From NCBI GenBank assembly GCA_963766195.1, contig CAVXYY010000003.1:363892-427891 (forward strand): a DNA stretch of 64,000 nt, in the 5' to 3' direction. The stretch's first letter is position 1; the number at the start of each line of letters is the position of its first letter. The notes under the pieces were generated by a model. That model saw only the letters and a program-made list of their open reading frames with translations. It searched no databases and had not been told where the DNA came from. This document shows, in pieces, positions 20,843 to 29,886 of this stretch. Source of the stretch: JAHEFT01 sp963766195 (GTDB lineage: Bacteria; Pseudomonadota; Gammaproteobacteria; Xanthomonadales; SZUA-36). The translations under genes were made by a program, and so were the position numbers.

Positions 20843-21025
20843 TTACAGTGCAAAGGGAAAACTGTTGGCATCGGAAACTTTCATACCGCCATACTTCGAC
20901 TTCCAGCGGTAAATGGTGTTCTCAGCCACGCCGTGATGACGGGCTGAATCAACGACCGTTGTACCGGCTTCATGCTCTTTAAGGATGGTAATGATCTGTT
21001 CTTCGGTACATCTCCTGCGCTTCAT
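20843..21025 (-). mobile_element. IS3-family OrfA remnant
   Basis: A 60-residue frame starting MKRRRCTEEQIITILKEHEA matches the N-terminal helix-turn-helix of IS3-type OrfA proteins, including the NTIYRWKSKYGGM segment. It stops soon after KYGGMKVSDAN, without the leucine zipper or an OrfB transposase, and no flanking terminal repeats are evident. It is therefore a fragment. It sits in the 500-base gap (20756-21255) between the two ABC exporter pairs, exactly where base composition drops; no other gene is seen in that gap. Confidence 0.7.
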
Positions 21026-21255
21026 GGATGGGACCACCCAAGGGTCAAAATTGTAGGGAAATCCAACTTCATATTTGGTATCAATTATGGGTGAGAGGTC
21101 ACCAGCTCTGCCGGTACTGGGAATCTAATAGATTCTTTCAGTTCTTCTTGGTGTTCCAAATTTTATTTTGGGTTTACACCAATTCTCCATCAGAATGAAC
21201 AAGCAGAAATTATATATAATTCGGCTTCGAAAAGAGGCTTTTCCTGGGGATCAAT

Positions 21256-22041
21256 ATGAGCGAATTTCGAACACGAATTGCAACAACAAGTAGTTCATTT
21301 CGCTATATATATTATCGTGTTAAAACTGAGCTAAAAGCAGAAGCCTCCAACAACTACCTTAGTTATATTTGGTGGATTTTGGAGCCATGCTTGATGATAG
21401 GAGTTTTCTATTTGATTTTCGGAGTCGTTTTCGATCGAAGAGGAGACGGTTTTGTAAGCTTTCTTATACTTGGTGTAACCTCATGGATTTGGTTTTCACA
21501 CACGGTCGGAAAAGCAACTCAAAGTATTCGTCGAGCGAGAGGGCTCACGCTTCAAGTGTATGTTCCAAAGTTTGTTTTTCCTTTTACGGCGGTACTTTTC
21601 GGAGTTTTCAAACACTTTTTCGTTATCGCAGTATTGATGGTGTTGCTTTTGGCTTTAACTCGACCTTCTGGAACCTGGGTCTTCTATTTTCTGATACTCA
21701 TTGTCCAGTTGCTTTTTATAGTCGGCGTTTCAACGATTGTTGCTGCAATTGTGCCATTCGTGCCGGACTTGGCGAAGATTGTTCCACCATTGCTTCAAAT
21801 GACCATGTTTCTCTCAGGTGTATTTTATCCTCAGTCGATGATTCCCAAACAATATGTGGAGTACTTCAGGTATAACCCGATGGCTGGGTTAATTATGGAA
21901 TACCGGAAAGTGATGCTTGATTCCCAATGGCCAGATTTCCAATACCTGGGTAAGGTCGCCTTGTATTCAACAGTGTTGATAATTTTTGGTTTATGGTTGC
22001 TGCGGAAGTTCGACCGCTTATACCCGAGGCTGACAAATTGA
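21256..22041 (+). CDS. ABC-2 polysaccharide export permease, second pair (AT-rich)
   Basis: The protein has 261 residues, about six hydrophobic segments and the expected motifs: NNYLSYIWWILEPCLMIGVF, FLILGVTSWIWFSHTVGKA, PFVPDLAKIVPPLLQMTMFL and SGVFYPQSMIP. It is a second Wzm-like permease. Its DNA is visibly more AT-rich and uses codons unlike the first pair 2 kb upstream, which suggests separate origin. The following ATPase overlaps its 3' end. Confidence 0.87.
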   Translation: MSEFRTRIATTSSSFRYIYYRVKTELKAEASNNYLSYIWWILEPCLMIGVFYLIFGVVFDRRGDGFVSFLILGVTSWIWFSHTVGKATQSIRRARGLTLQVYVPKFVFPFTAVLFGVFKHFFVIAVLMVLLLALTRPSGTWVFYFLILIVQLLFIVGVSTIVAAIVPFVPDLAKIVPPLLQMTMFLSGVFYPQSMIPKQYVEYFRYNPMAGLIMEYRKVMLDSQWPDFQYLGKVALYSTVLIIFGLWLLRKFDRLYPRLTN

Positions 22042-22772
22042 TAAGTAAAAATTCAGGTAATTTACTGATCCGGGCAAGAAATTTATCCGTTGTTTACAAA
22101 CGTCGTTTATCATTTTTAAACCGTGATCCATTTGCTGCGTTGAAGGATGTCAGTGTGGACGTGTTCTCAGGAGAATCTCTCGGAATAATTGGGCGAAATG
22201 GCGTTGGAAAGACAACCCTGCTTAGGGTTCTTTCAAAAATTATTAGTGTTGATAATGGGTGGCTTGAAAATTATGGAGCCACAACTGCAATGCTGTCCAT
22301 GCAAGCCGGGTTTGACCCACTTGCTTCTGGAAGAACAAATATTTTGCTGAGTGCTTTGCTATTGGGCTACACGAAGCAGGAGATTGACGAGCGAATGAAC
22401 GATATTGTGTCGTTTTCCGAACTCGGGAATTTCATTGACCAACCATTAGCTGGTTATTCAGTGGGAATGCGTGCAAGACTCGGCTTTTCAGTGTGCTACT
22501 ACATGCAACCCGATATTCTGATGATAGATGAGGCGCTGGGCGTGGGAGATATTGAATTCCAGAAGAAATCGGCAAGAGCTATGGAAGAGAAAATTCAGTC
22601 AGAGCAAACGGTAGTGTTAGTTTCACACAGCGCACATACTATAAAAAACTTATGTACAAGGGCTCTTTGGATTGAGGATGGTATTAGCAAAATGGAAGGG
22701 AAAGTTGAAACTGTCATTGAGGCATATGAGGATTTCATAATGTCTCGTTCGAGACAGCAAGAAACTTCTTAA
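21993..22772 (+). CDS. ABC polysaccharide export ATPase, second pair (AT-rich)
   Basis: Walker A is GRNGVGKTTLLRVL, the signature is YSVGMRARLGF and Walker B is ILMIDEALGVGD; SHSAHTIKNL carries the switch His. The product is Wzt-like without a carbohydrate-binding C-terminus. Two starts compete: ATG 21993, inside the permease, and TTG 22038, which has a GAGG ribosome site and overlaps the permease stop as TTGA; the second would trim 15 residues and may be the true one. Its stop overlaps that of the opposite-strand sulfotransferase in a TTAA. Confidence 0.85.
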   Translation: MVAAEVRPLIPEADKLISKNSGNLLIRARNLSVVYKRRLSFLNRDPFAALKDVSVDVFSGESLGIIGRNGVGKTTLLRVLSKIISVDNGWLENYGATTAMLSMQAGFDPLASGRTNILLSALLLGYTKQEIDERMNDIVSFSELGNFIDQPLAGYSVGMRARLGFSVCYYMQPDILMIDEALGVGDIEFQKKSARAMEEKIQSEQTVVLVSHSAHTIKNLCTRALWIEDGISKMEGKVETVIEAYEDFIMSRSRQQETS

Positions 22773-23797
22773 GCGGTTGCCACGATTGTGTCCGCTAGCA
22801 ACAGACCATGTTGGGCATCCCGAATTTCTACATGATCTCCTTCGGCTAGTCCCAGGCTATCTATGGTAAAGCCCACATAGCCGTTACGGGGGAGTTTCCA
22901 GCAGGCGACCAAGGGAACGAAAAGTGAGCATTTGACTCGGTGAAATGGCTTTCCATTAAGCAAGATTTCGATTTGCATCAGGTCATCAGAGCACATGTCA
23001 AAAGCCCAACCCCTGATCCCGAATTTGGTATTTGCGAGTGTTATGCACCCTCGCGGCTCGCACTCGAGCCCCCGCTCAAAACACCAACAACTGTTTTCAA
23101 AAACGAGTTGTGCCCTTTTGTAAGTTGAAAGGTCAGCCTCGTTAAGACGTGCTATTTCAACTCGTTCCTGATCTGAAGCCTCAAGCTTTCGTAGGCCAAA
23201 TTTGCGGCTAACGTTTTTTTTCCGGTGCCGCAAATTCCAACCCCAGCGATAATTCACTATCTTGAGCATGGTTTTATAGGACTCGGTTATTCCTACCACA
23301 CCCAATAATGCAGGGTCGTTATTTCCCAGCATCTTGCTTTGCAAGTTGCGTTTGCGGTTTTGTCTCGCAAAAGTTAGAAGGCCTCCTTTGTATCCGTGGT
23401 CACGAACGGCATGGCGGAAGTGACTAATCACCTGGTCTTCGGGTCTCCGAAAAATTGAGACTGTATTTGTGAGGCCAAGGATTCCACCATATTTCTGCAG
23501 AGGGAAATGCCCAGACAACATTGCTGGATTTTCTTGCTCGATGGCTCGATAAATCTGTGTAGCATCGTCGTCGGCATATATTTCCCTTTTGATCGTGTCG
23601 GATGTGGCGTCAGAATTCGGCCCGTAATCACGCAAGACCCGGCTCAGGCCAAAACGCGATTCTGCTGCCTGTCTGAAACTGGTACCCGCAGTTTTCGGTA
23701 TATGGACAAACAACTTTGGTAGGCATTTCGGGTCCACTGCTGAGGCTGCAGGTTCTTTGTGCGGCGATTGACTGTTATTTTTCAGGAATCGTTTCAT
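22769..23797 (-). CDS. Sulfotransferase-family protein with C-terminal extension
   Basis: The 342-residue protein has a PAPS 5'-phosphosulfate loop FVHIPKTAGTSFRQA near residue 31 and a 3'-phosphate site in SIFRRPEDQVISHFRH, as in the Sulfotransfer_2/carbohydrate sulfotransferase group. The last 100 residues (from about CITLANTKFGIRGWAFD) form a separate beta-rich segment I do not recognise. The gene is convergent with the second ABC pair and shares its lower GC. In this setting it probably sulfates the exported polysaccharide; the acceptor is inferred only from context. Confidence 0.75.
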   Translation of the reverse strand: MKRFLKNNSQSPHKEPAASAVDPKCLPKLFVHIPKTAGTSFRQAAESRFGLSRVLRDYGPNSDATSDTIKREIYADDDATQIYRAIEQENPAMLSGHFPLQKYGGILGLTNTVSIFRRPEDQVISHFRHAVRDHGYKGGLLTFARQNRKRNLQSKMLGNNDPALLGVVGITESYKTMLKIVNYRWGWNLRHRKKNVSRKFGLRKLEASDQERVEIARLNEADLSTYKRAQLVFENSCWCFERGLECEPRGCITLANTKFGIRGWAFDMCSDDLMQIEILLNGKPFHRVKCSLFVPLVACWKLPRNGYVGFTIDSLGLAEGDHVEIRDAQHGLLLADTIVATA

Positions 23798-23850
23798 TGG
23801 ATCGCCTTTTTCCGGAACTTGTTATCTGGCCAGCGGGCGTGGTAAGAAGC

Positions 23851-24783
23851 TTACCTGAACTTCAAAAAATTGATAAGCAGCGATGCAGTAGCCGCCATCG
23901 CCCAGATCGGTGCGCGAACAAAAAACCTCCAGAACTTCTTGAAAGTCGGAGCGCGGTAGTAGTCCAAAAAATAGGCAAAGTCGCCCTGGTTTTCACGAAA
24001 GGTTTCCTGCTTCTCGCCAGGCAGTTTTTTGGCGCCGGACTCGACCTGCTTGTACATGAGTTCCATGAAATTGCAGCCCTGGTCTTTGTGTTCTCTGAAT
24101 TTTTGCCTTCCGATGGCACTTTGTCGGGTCCAGCGCCAAAGGGTAAAACTGGAGTTGTCGTAATAAAACAGGCTCCGTTGGCTGATCCGGGTCAGCACCC
24201 ACCAGTCAAAGGCAAGGATCTTCACCGGCAGCACCGGCAGGTCTTCCAGCAAGGACTTGCGGGTCATAAAGCAGGAGAAGGTGGCCACGTTATTGCTACG
24301 CAACAGGTTGGGGAAGTTATCGAACGGCTTGCCCGATTTGATGGTAGGCCGGAGAAGCCACTGGCGCAGCATCATGTCCTTGCCGAACCATCCGTCGCTC
24401 ACGACCCTGTAGGGCGAGAAGACAACCCCCACCTCGGGATGATTTTTCAGGATTTCCACTTTTTTTTCAAGAAAGCCGCGTGACCAGCGGTCGTCGTGCT
24501 CCAGAAATGCGACATACTCGCCCTGAGCCTTGGAAAAGGCTTCACGGTAAGTTGCTACAATACCCTTGTTGGCGCGTTCCTCGTGGGTGAAAAATTTCAC
24601 CTGCTTGGGGTGTTTCTTCCGAAAATCTTCAATCACATCGAAGCTATGGTCGTGGGAGCCATCGTCGAAGATGATGATTTCAAAATCCTGGTAGGTTTGG
24701 TCAACGACCGACTGGATCGCCTGTTCGAGCAGGTGGGCCCGGTTGCGGTTGGCGATGATGACGCTGACGGTCAGCGTATTCAT
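23851..24783 (-). CDS. GT2 glycosyltransferase
   Basis: The protein has 310 residues from ATG 24783 (MNTLTVSVIIANRNRAHLL). GT-A motifs are clear: IIIFDDGSHDHS for nucleotide binding, FLEHDDRW with the metal-binding acids, and a C-terminal hydrophobic stretch (WAMAATASLLINFL) that may hold it at the membrane. It starts one base after the stop of the 634-residue GT2-GT2 gene, so the two form one transcription unit. It likely adds one sugar of the repeat unit. Confidence 0.87.
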   Translation of the reverse strand: MNTLTVSVIIANRNRAHLLEQAIQSVVDQTYQDFEIIIFDDGSHDHSFDVIEDFRKKHPKQVKFFTHEERANKGIVATYREAFSKAQGEYVAFLEHDDRWSRGFLEKKVEILKNHPEVGVVFSPYRVVSDGWFGKDMMLRQWLLRPTIKSGKPFDNFPNLLRSNNVATFSCFMTRKSLLEDLPVLPVKILAFDWWVLTRISQRSLFYYDNSSFTLWRWTRQSAIGRQKFREHKDQGCNFMELMYKQVESGAKKLPGEKQETFRENQGDFAYFLDYYRAPTFKKFWRFFVRAPIWAMAATASLLINFLKFR

Positions 24784-24784
24784 C

Positions 24785-26689
24785 TCAGACCTTTGTCCTT
24801 GGCGGCCAAGCATAACTGAAATCTTCGTGTTGCAGAGTCAGGTTCGGGCTGTAGCAGGGGTCTTCGAGAAGTACTTGTCCCCAGCGTTTTTGCATGAAGC
24901 GAATTTCACTGTCGAACCTTGCCCGTTTTTTCGGATTGTCTTCGTAACCCCTGGTCGCCGATTCGTGGTGGTACAGCACAGCGTGGGGTGTCCACACGTT
25001 GCGCAGACCGGTCTCGCGCACGCGGATGCAGAAATCGACATCGTTAAACGCGATACTCAGGTTTTTTTCCTCCATGCCGCCGACTTCCAGGTAAGTGTGT
25101 TTCCTGATAAGGAGGCAGGCGGCGGTCACGGCGGAGAATGAGCTGGTCAATTGCGCCCTGTGGTGATACCCGGGATCTTCTCCGGGATTCAGCTTGAATG
25201 CGTGTCCGGCGACGCCCCCCAGCCCCAATACTATACCTGCGTGCTGAATATTCCCATTCGGGTAGAGCAGCTTGGCGCCCACGGCCCCTATTCCCGACTG
25301 CAGGGCCAGTCGCACCATCTCGGTCAGCCAGTCTGGGCTGATGACCTCGATGTCGTCGTTGACCAGCGCCACAAGTTCGCCGTGAGCCTGTTTGACCGCG
25401 GTGTTGTTGAGCGCCGCGAAGTTGAACGGGTGGTCATCACGCTGCACCGATATTTCGGGCTCACTCGAAATCTTTCCAAGATATTCAAGGGTCTCCGGCT
25501 GATCCGAACCGTTATCGACAATCAGGATCTGGTAGTTGGGATAGGTCGTTTTCTGCCGGATGCTGTCGATGCAGCAGCGTAACAAAGGGTAGCCGTTTCG
25601 GGTCGGAATGATCAAAGTGACAAGCGGTGGTGCCGCGGGCAAGGCGTAGCGTACGTGGTAGCCGGTGGGTGTGCCCTCCACGGACGCGGCAATACCCCGG
25701 CGATCGAAGTGCTCCTGCAACGCTTTTCTCCCAGCCTCGATGGAGTATGGCTTCTCCGAGAGTCCGCGCGTGGTGCTGCCCGGGTGCCGGCGCCAGTGGT
25801 ACAGCACACGTGGGATATGCTGGATCGCCGTCTCGTCGATGCGTTCGATAAACCGCAGCGCCAGATCGTAATCCTGCGCCCCTTCCAGCCCCTCCCGGAA
25901 GCCGCCGATTTCCTTGACGATGTCCCGACGGTATACCCCCAGGTGGCTGATCATGTTGTGCGAATAGAACAGGTCCCGGTTGAAGTCGCATTTGAAATAG
26001 GGCTCGAATCGATAGCCATGCCCGCTGACCTTGTCTTCGTCCGAGAAGATCAAGCGGGCTTGCGAGTGAAGGTTGATGGCCTGCACCACGCAAAAGAGTG
26101 CATGCTCGGCCAGCAGGTCATCATGGTCCATAAGGGCGACCCATTCGCCTTCGCACAGCGCCAGCGCGCTGTTGGATGCGGCCGAGATGTGGCCGTTTTC
26201 AGCACGAAATGTGACCTTGATCCGCTCGTCCTGTGAACTGGCCCGCTCGAGCAGTTCACGCACGGCCGGGTTGGTCGATGCGTCATCTGCGATGCACAAT
26301 TGCCAGTTCGGGTAAATCTGGGCCTGCACTGAATCGATCGCTTGCTTGAGCCACTCGACCCGCGTGTTGTAGGTGGGCATCAGGATGGAGACCAGTGGTT
26401 TGTTCTGCATTTGATCGATTTGATTACGAATGCGTTCCTGCTCGGAATCCGTCCGCGTATCGTAGCGCCGGATCCACTCCTGGTAGTCGTTCCGTGCGTC
26501 CTTCGAAAGGGCACCACCCACGCGCTGGCGAAAACCGGACCACCCTTCGTTCTGCAGTACGAAGATTACAGTACGAAAGGTGTTGAGCAGGCCGCCCTCA
26601 ATCAGTACAGCGGTGCGCACCGAGTTGATGAAGTTACCGATGCGACCGCGCTCAGCGGGTTGCTTTGATGTTTGTAAGTCCCTGCTCAA
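24785..26689 (-). CDS. Bifunctional GT2-GT2 glycosyltransferase
   Basis: Two GT-A domains lie in tandem in 634 residues. The first (about 95-330) has VSILMPTYNTRVEWL, CIADDASTNP, ALMDHDDLLAEHAL and GAQDYDLALRF. The second (about 355-600) has VTLIIPTRNGYPLL, ILIVDNGSDQPE, VNDDIEVI and FNDVDFCIRVRE. This is the architecture of bifunctional O-antigen/rhamnan-type transferases. A TTG start with an AGGA site six bases upstream is the best choice. The 992-residue protein at 31.4-34.4 kb is a paralogue over the whole length, but with altered residues in its first domain. Confidence 0.87.
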   Translation of the reverse strand: MSRDLQTSKQPAERGRIGNFINSVRTAVLIEGGLLNTFRTVIFVLQNEGWSGFRQRVGGALSKDARNDYQEWIRRYDTRTDSEQERIRNQIDQMQNKPLVSILMPTYNTRVEWLKQAIDSVQAQIYPNWQLCIADDASTNPAVRELLERASSQDERIKVTFRAENGHISAASNSALALCEGEWVALMDHDDLLAEHALFCVVQAINLHSQARLIFSDEDKVSGHGYRFEPYFKCDFNRDLFYSHNMISHLGVYRRDIVKEIGGFREGLEGAQDYDLALRFIERIDETAIQHIPRVLYHWRRHPGSTTRGLSEKPYSIEAGRKALQEHFDRRGIAASVEGTPTGYHVRYALPAAPPLVTLIIPTRNGYPLLRCCIDSIRQKTTYPNYQILIVDNGSDQPETLEYLGKISSEPEISVQRDDHPFNFAALNNTAVKQAHGELVALVNDDIEVISPDWLTEMVRLALQSGIGAVGAKLLYPNGNIQHAGIVLGLGGVAGHAFKLNPGEDPGYHHRAQLTSSFSAVTAACLLIRKHTYLEVGGMEEKNLSIAFNDVDFCIRVRETGLRNVWTPHAVLYHHESATRGYEDNPKKRARFDSEIRFMQKRWGQVLLEDPCYSPNLTLQHEDFSYAWPPRTKV

Positions 26690-27013
26690 AGTGGTCCTTT
26701 TAATGCGATCGTCACCCTTCGATTATTTGCCATGCATCGCAATCAATAAAGATACCATTTTTGGGTGCTGGAGACTGGTCGGTCACGACCGAGGTGAATG
26801 AACAGTAATGCCGCCGGCACATATAGAAATTGCATCAGACTCTCCCATGAACTGTGCAAAAAGCGAGGGCAAAAGGACAAGGCAGGACAATACCAGCAGG
26901 ACGATACCTGCTGCCTTCGGCGACCCGCCAGTCACGCCTTGCCATTAGTCAGGGAAATGGGCGGCGCGGAGTGAAGCGATCCATATCCCGGGCGCCTGAG
27001 TCGATACGCAGAG
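26690..27013. other. Intergenic region, no gene seen
   Basis: These 324 bases lie between the GT2-GT2 gene and the metallopeptidase gene, both read leftward. I see no convincing coding frame, RNA or strong hairpin; the right-hand part must hold the promoter of the GT2 genes. Confidence 0.5.
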
Positions 27014-28732
27014 TCAGTTGCCCTCGAATCCTTCCAGTAAGATTAACTCGCCCAGGGGCAAAGACGTGCCCTCACAGACGAGGGGGTAATTCGCGCCAGA
27101 TTCGTCGGTATCGTTCATCGAGAGTTCGAGAGTCGCGGAGAGAATTCCGGTGACCTGCGGCGCGCACCAGACGATGATATCCGCCGACGAGGCCGCGCTG
27201 ATCGTGGACGGGCAGGCCGCAATGCCAAAAGAACTGCTGTCAGCACCGCTGATGCTACAGTCGAGTGCCAGGGCGGCATCACCGATGTTCTCAACCAGTA
27301 CGGACTCCTGACCGCTCCCTCCGCCGATCTCATGTGCGCCGAACTGCAATGATGTGTCCGGCACCGGAGTGGACTGGAACTCCGGTTCAGGTGCTTGCGC
27401 CAGGTACGGCAGGATGCAGCCAACTACCAGTTCATTCGCCAGGTTGTTCTCAATCAGTGCCTGGACGGTGGGATGGAACTCAGAATTGCTGGTGCCACAA
27501 CCGGCGCCGTTGACGCCGCCCACGTGACAGTAGCTCATGATGGTGCCGCGCCCGCCTGCCGGGCATACCGGATTTCCACTGTAACAGCCGCTGCCCTCTG
27601 CGTTGTAGCAACCGTCCACCGGCGGGCTATAGCAATGCGTGTGCGGTGAGCCCATGTTGTGGCCCAGTTCATGGCCAACATAAATCGCGGTGTTACCAGG
27701 TGAGCGGTTGCTGCCAATCGCGTTGTAGCTGAAGCTGCCAACGGTGCGCGAGCCCCAGGTTCGACCGTATTCGCAGAATTGGCCGATCCAGGCAATACCT
27801 GAAAAACTGTTGCTGCTGATGTTTCGTCCGCTGAACATGGCGGCGAACTGACGTTCCACATGCCCCATGTTGTCTTTCCAGTAGGCGCCAAATTCGTCAA
27901 GTTGATCGGAACGGTTGCTTGGCACGGAATACGGGTCGCTGCCGGTCCTTAGCGTCACATCGCCGATCAACAGATGCGTCTCCAGGTCGCGCTCGTAGAA
28001 TACGTTCATTGCCAGGAACAAGTCGGTGATCCAGGTCAGCGCCCTGCCCGTGTCGTCATTGAAGCCATCCAGCCACTCGCTGTCGGTATCGATCGCAACC
28101 ACGGCCTGGTAGCTGATCACTGAACCTGCCTCTGCGGCACTGGCGCTGAACATGCTGTCAGCAGTCACCCGCGTCCGGACGTCGTCAGGCTGTCCAGACA
28201 GCGCTGTTGTGCACGAGTTATCCGCCCCATCAGGCTCGCTGATCCTGGTGATTTTGAGTCCATCCAGAAAGTTACCCTTGATTTCGAGCTTGCTCGGTCC
28301 TCGGCTGATAAAACCGCGGACGTCACCTGTCATGGCGTTCACCGCCAATCCAACTGCCGTGGTCTGGTTGCTGGCCAGGAAAATCCGGCGCGAATCGACC
28401 GGCAATTCCCGGCTACCCTCATCGCCCAGGGCTCGAATTCGAACTCCGCTTGCAAAAAGCTTGGTTTGCGTAAACGGCAGTTTATCCGGCTCGTTGCCGG
28501 TGAAACGCTCCAGCGTCGGCAGGTTGAGCAACCGATCCGGATGCGCGAGGATCAGGGCTTCGATTTCGTTAGGCGTCAGGCGGACCTCGCCGGGGTTCAA
28601 TTCAGAATTCGGTGACGTGGCGCCCAATACCGGTGTGACATCCGAATCCAAGGCCCAGGCAGGCGATTGTGCCAGCATAATTGCAAGGTGAAGGAGGCAG
28701 GCCTGCTTCGTGAGCCGCAAAGTCCATTTCAT
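27014..28732 (-). CDS. Secreted reprolysin-like zinc metallopeptidase with GFE tail
   Basis: The 572-residue protein starts with a signal peptide (MKWTLRLTKQACLLHLAIML...SPAWA). The metzincin motif YVGHELGHNMGSPHTH supplies the three His ligands and catalytic Glu, and the Met-turn is in GTIMSYCHV. The part before this resembles M12B-type bacterial metallopeptidases, here with a propeptide-like N-terminal third. After the catalytic domain comes a 110-residue beta-sandwich (QFGAHEIGGGSGQESVLVEN) of the choice-of-anchor D kind, and the chain ends LILLEGFEGN. Extracellular proteolysis is the likely role. The gene sits within the polysaccharide island without an obvious pathway link. Confidence 0.85.
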   Translation of the reverse strand: MKWTLRLTKQACLLHLAIMLAQSPAWALDSDVTPVLGATSPNSELNPGEVRLTPNEIEALILAHPDRLLNLPTLERFTGNEPDKLPFTQTKLFASGVRIRALGDEGSRELPVDSRRIFLASNQTTAVGLAVNAMTGDVRGFISRGPSKLEIKGNFLDGLKITRISEPDGADNSCTTALSGQPDDVRTRVTADSMFSASAAEAGSVISYQAVVAIDTDSEWLDGFNDDTGRALTWITDLFLAMNVFYERDLETHLLIGDVTLRTGSDPYSVPSNRSDQLDEFGAYWKDNMGHVERQFAAMFSGRNISSNSFSGIAWIGQFCEYGRTWGSRTVGSFSYNAIGSNRSPGNTAIYVGHELGHNMGSPHTHCYSPPVDGCYNAEGSGCYSGNPVCPAGGRGTIMSYCHVGGVNGAGCGTSNSEFHPTVQALIENNLANELVVGCILPYLAQAPEPEFQSTPVPDTSLQFGAHEIGGGSGQESVLVENIGDAALALDCSISGADSSSFGIAACPSTISAASSADIIVWCAPQVTGILSATLELSMNDTDESGANYPLVCEGTSLPLGELILLEGFEGN

Positions 28733-28895
28733 TGATGCACCAATCCTTGGTCATAAATTCGGCGCCGCGCTCACCACGCTCACGCAGCACACTCATAATT
28801 TAGCCTCAACCCGTTCTCTAAGTCAATGATTTTCAATGATTAAGAAAGGTAGAGAACGGAATTGGCCAATTAAGTGTAAAGCATTCACCTTACAA

Positions 28896-28928
28896 GTCTG
28901 GCAGGATTCGCCAAAATTCCTGCCAGAC
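28896..28928. promoter_or_regulatory. Inverted repeat upstream of the small GFE-tailed protein
   Basis: GTCTGGCAGGA (28896-28906) is repeated perfectly in inverse orientation at 28918-28928 with an 11-base loop. No T-run follows, so it is not a typical terminator. A good -10 (TATAAT, 28953-28958) lies 25 bases downstream and an ATG at 29020, so an operator or a structured promoter element is possible. Confidence 0.35.
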
Positions 28929-29019
28929 AACCTGTTAGCGCCCAGGTTGGGCTATAATTTTGTCCGTGCCTGGATTGAGTCGGCGTTCGTAACACAAGGA
29001 AAATACATCAAGGATGATA

Positions 29020-29489
29020 ATGACGAACCACGGTAGCCGGCTTGTTTGTGTGCTTGGGCTAATGCTCGGCATGGTTTCAGCGGACGTATTCGCCCAGGCG
29101 CAGCCACTTGCAGACGAAGCCCTTGGTCAGTTGGTCAAGACCTGACTGATCGACGCAGTGATGGCCTGGTCTTCAAAGATTTTGCAGATGGCGGTGTATC
29201 TGTCGATCTGCAGGGTCGCTTTCAACAGGTTGCTCTGGCACAGCTTATTGGCGACGACCTGCCGATGACGCAATGCGTTAACAGCGTCGAAGAGGCTTTT
29301 AGCCACAGCCTGAGCGCTAATCCCGTGACCGGTGAGATCAACCTGGAACGGGCAGGGCCAGCAGGGGCTTACACTGTTACGGTTACGCTTTCGGACAATT
29401 GCGGCGCAACGATCGATCGTGATATCACTGTGGAGGTTCTCGGAGACGATATTTTCGCGAACGGTTTCGAAATGCAGTCGCGAGGCTGA
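29020..29489 (+). pseudogene. Small exported protein with Ig-like fold and GFE tail, one frameshift
   Basis: An AAGGA site precedes ATG 29020. The first frame gives a signal peptide (LVCVLGLMLGMVSADVFAQA) and ends at a TGA at 29143. The +2 frame picks up near 29140 with DLTDRRSDGLVFKDFADGG and runs to 29489 through SLSANPVTGEINLERAG and AYTVTVTLSDNCGATI, typical of a cadherin/He_PIG-type beta-sandwich, ending DDIFANGFEMQSRG. One indel would restore a protein of about 155 residues. The function is unknown; the secreted location is inferred from the signal peptide. Confidence 0.55.
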
Positions 29490-29537
29490 CCAATCTTCAC
29501 GGTGCAACCATGCACGCTGCCCTCAGCATTCACTCCG

Positions 29538-29786
29538 TCAATTCTCCAGCAACAGGTCGTACCTCATTCCTTCACCAACCTCCGGTGGACTGAAGGTGCC
29601 AAAATCGAATTCATACGCATCTGCATTTACGCCTGGGATCCACTCCAAGACAATACCGGTTTCAGCATCTGTTATTCCGGCTGTTGGTTGGGGTTTTGTA
29701 GAAGGCTGAGGAAAGTTTTGGCCGCGAACATAGTCGTTCGAACTCTTAATCAACAATCGGGGCAGCCTCAGTAGTGGCAGATTCAC
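29538..29786 (-). other. Possible gene remnant (82 codons) in a 397-base gap
   Basis: The gap 29490-29886 has no complete gene. On the minus strand an 82-codon frame ends ETGIVLEWIPGVNADAYEF and GTFSPPEVGEGMRYDLLLEN. The acidic, EWxPGVxAxAYEF-like pattern is reminiscent of a fibronectin-III strand, so this may be the 3' end of a lost exported-protein gene. The start is poor and there is no signal peptide. Confidence 0.25.
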
Positions 29787-29886
29787 ACAAGAATGCAGAA
29801 TTTCTAGTATACTATCTAACCCTGACCTATGCTATAAAGTGTCTAACTGCGATTTAAGGGAATTTATCGTGAATAGAGGGACATAT

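Noticed and set aside
28836..29036. 66-codon plus-strand frame before the GFE-tailed gene
   Set aside because: It overlaps the inverted repeat and promoter-like box and resembles no protein.
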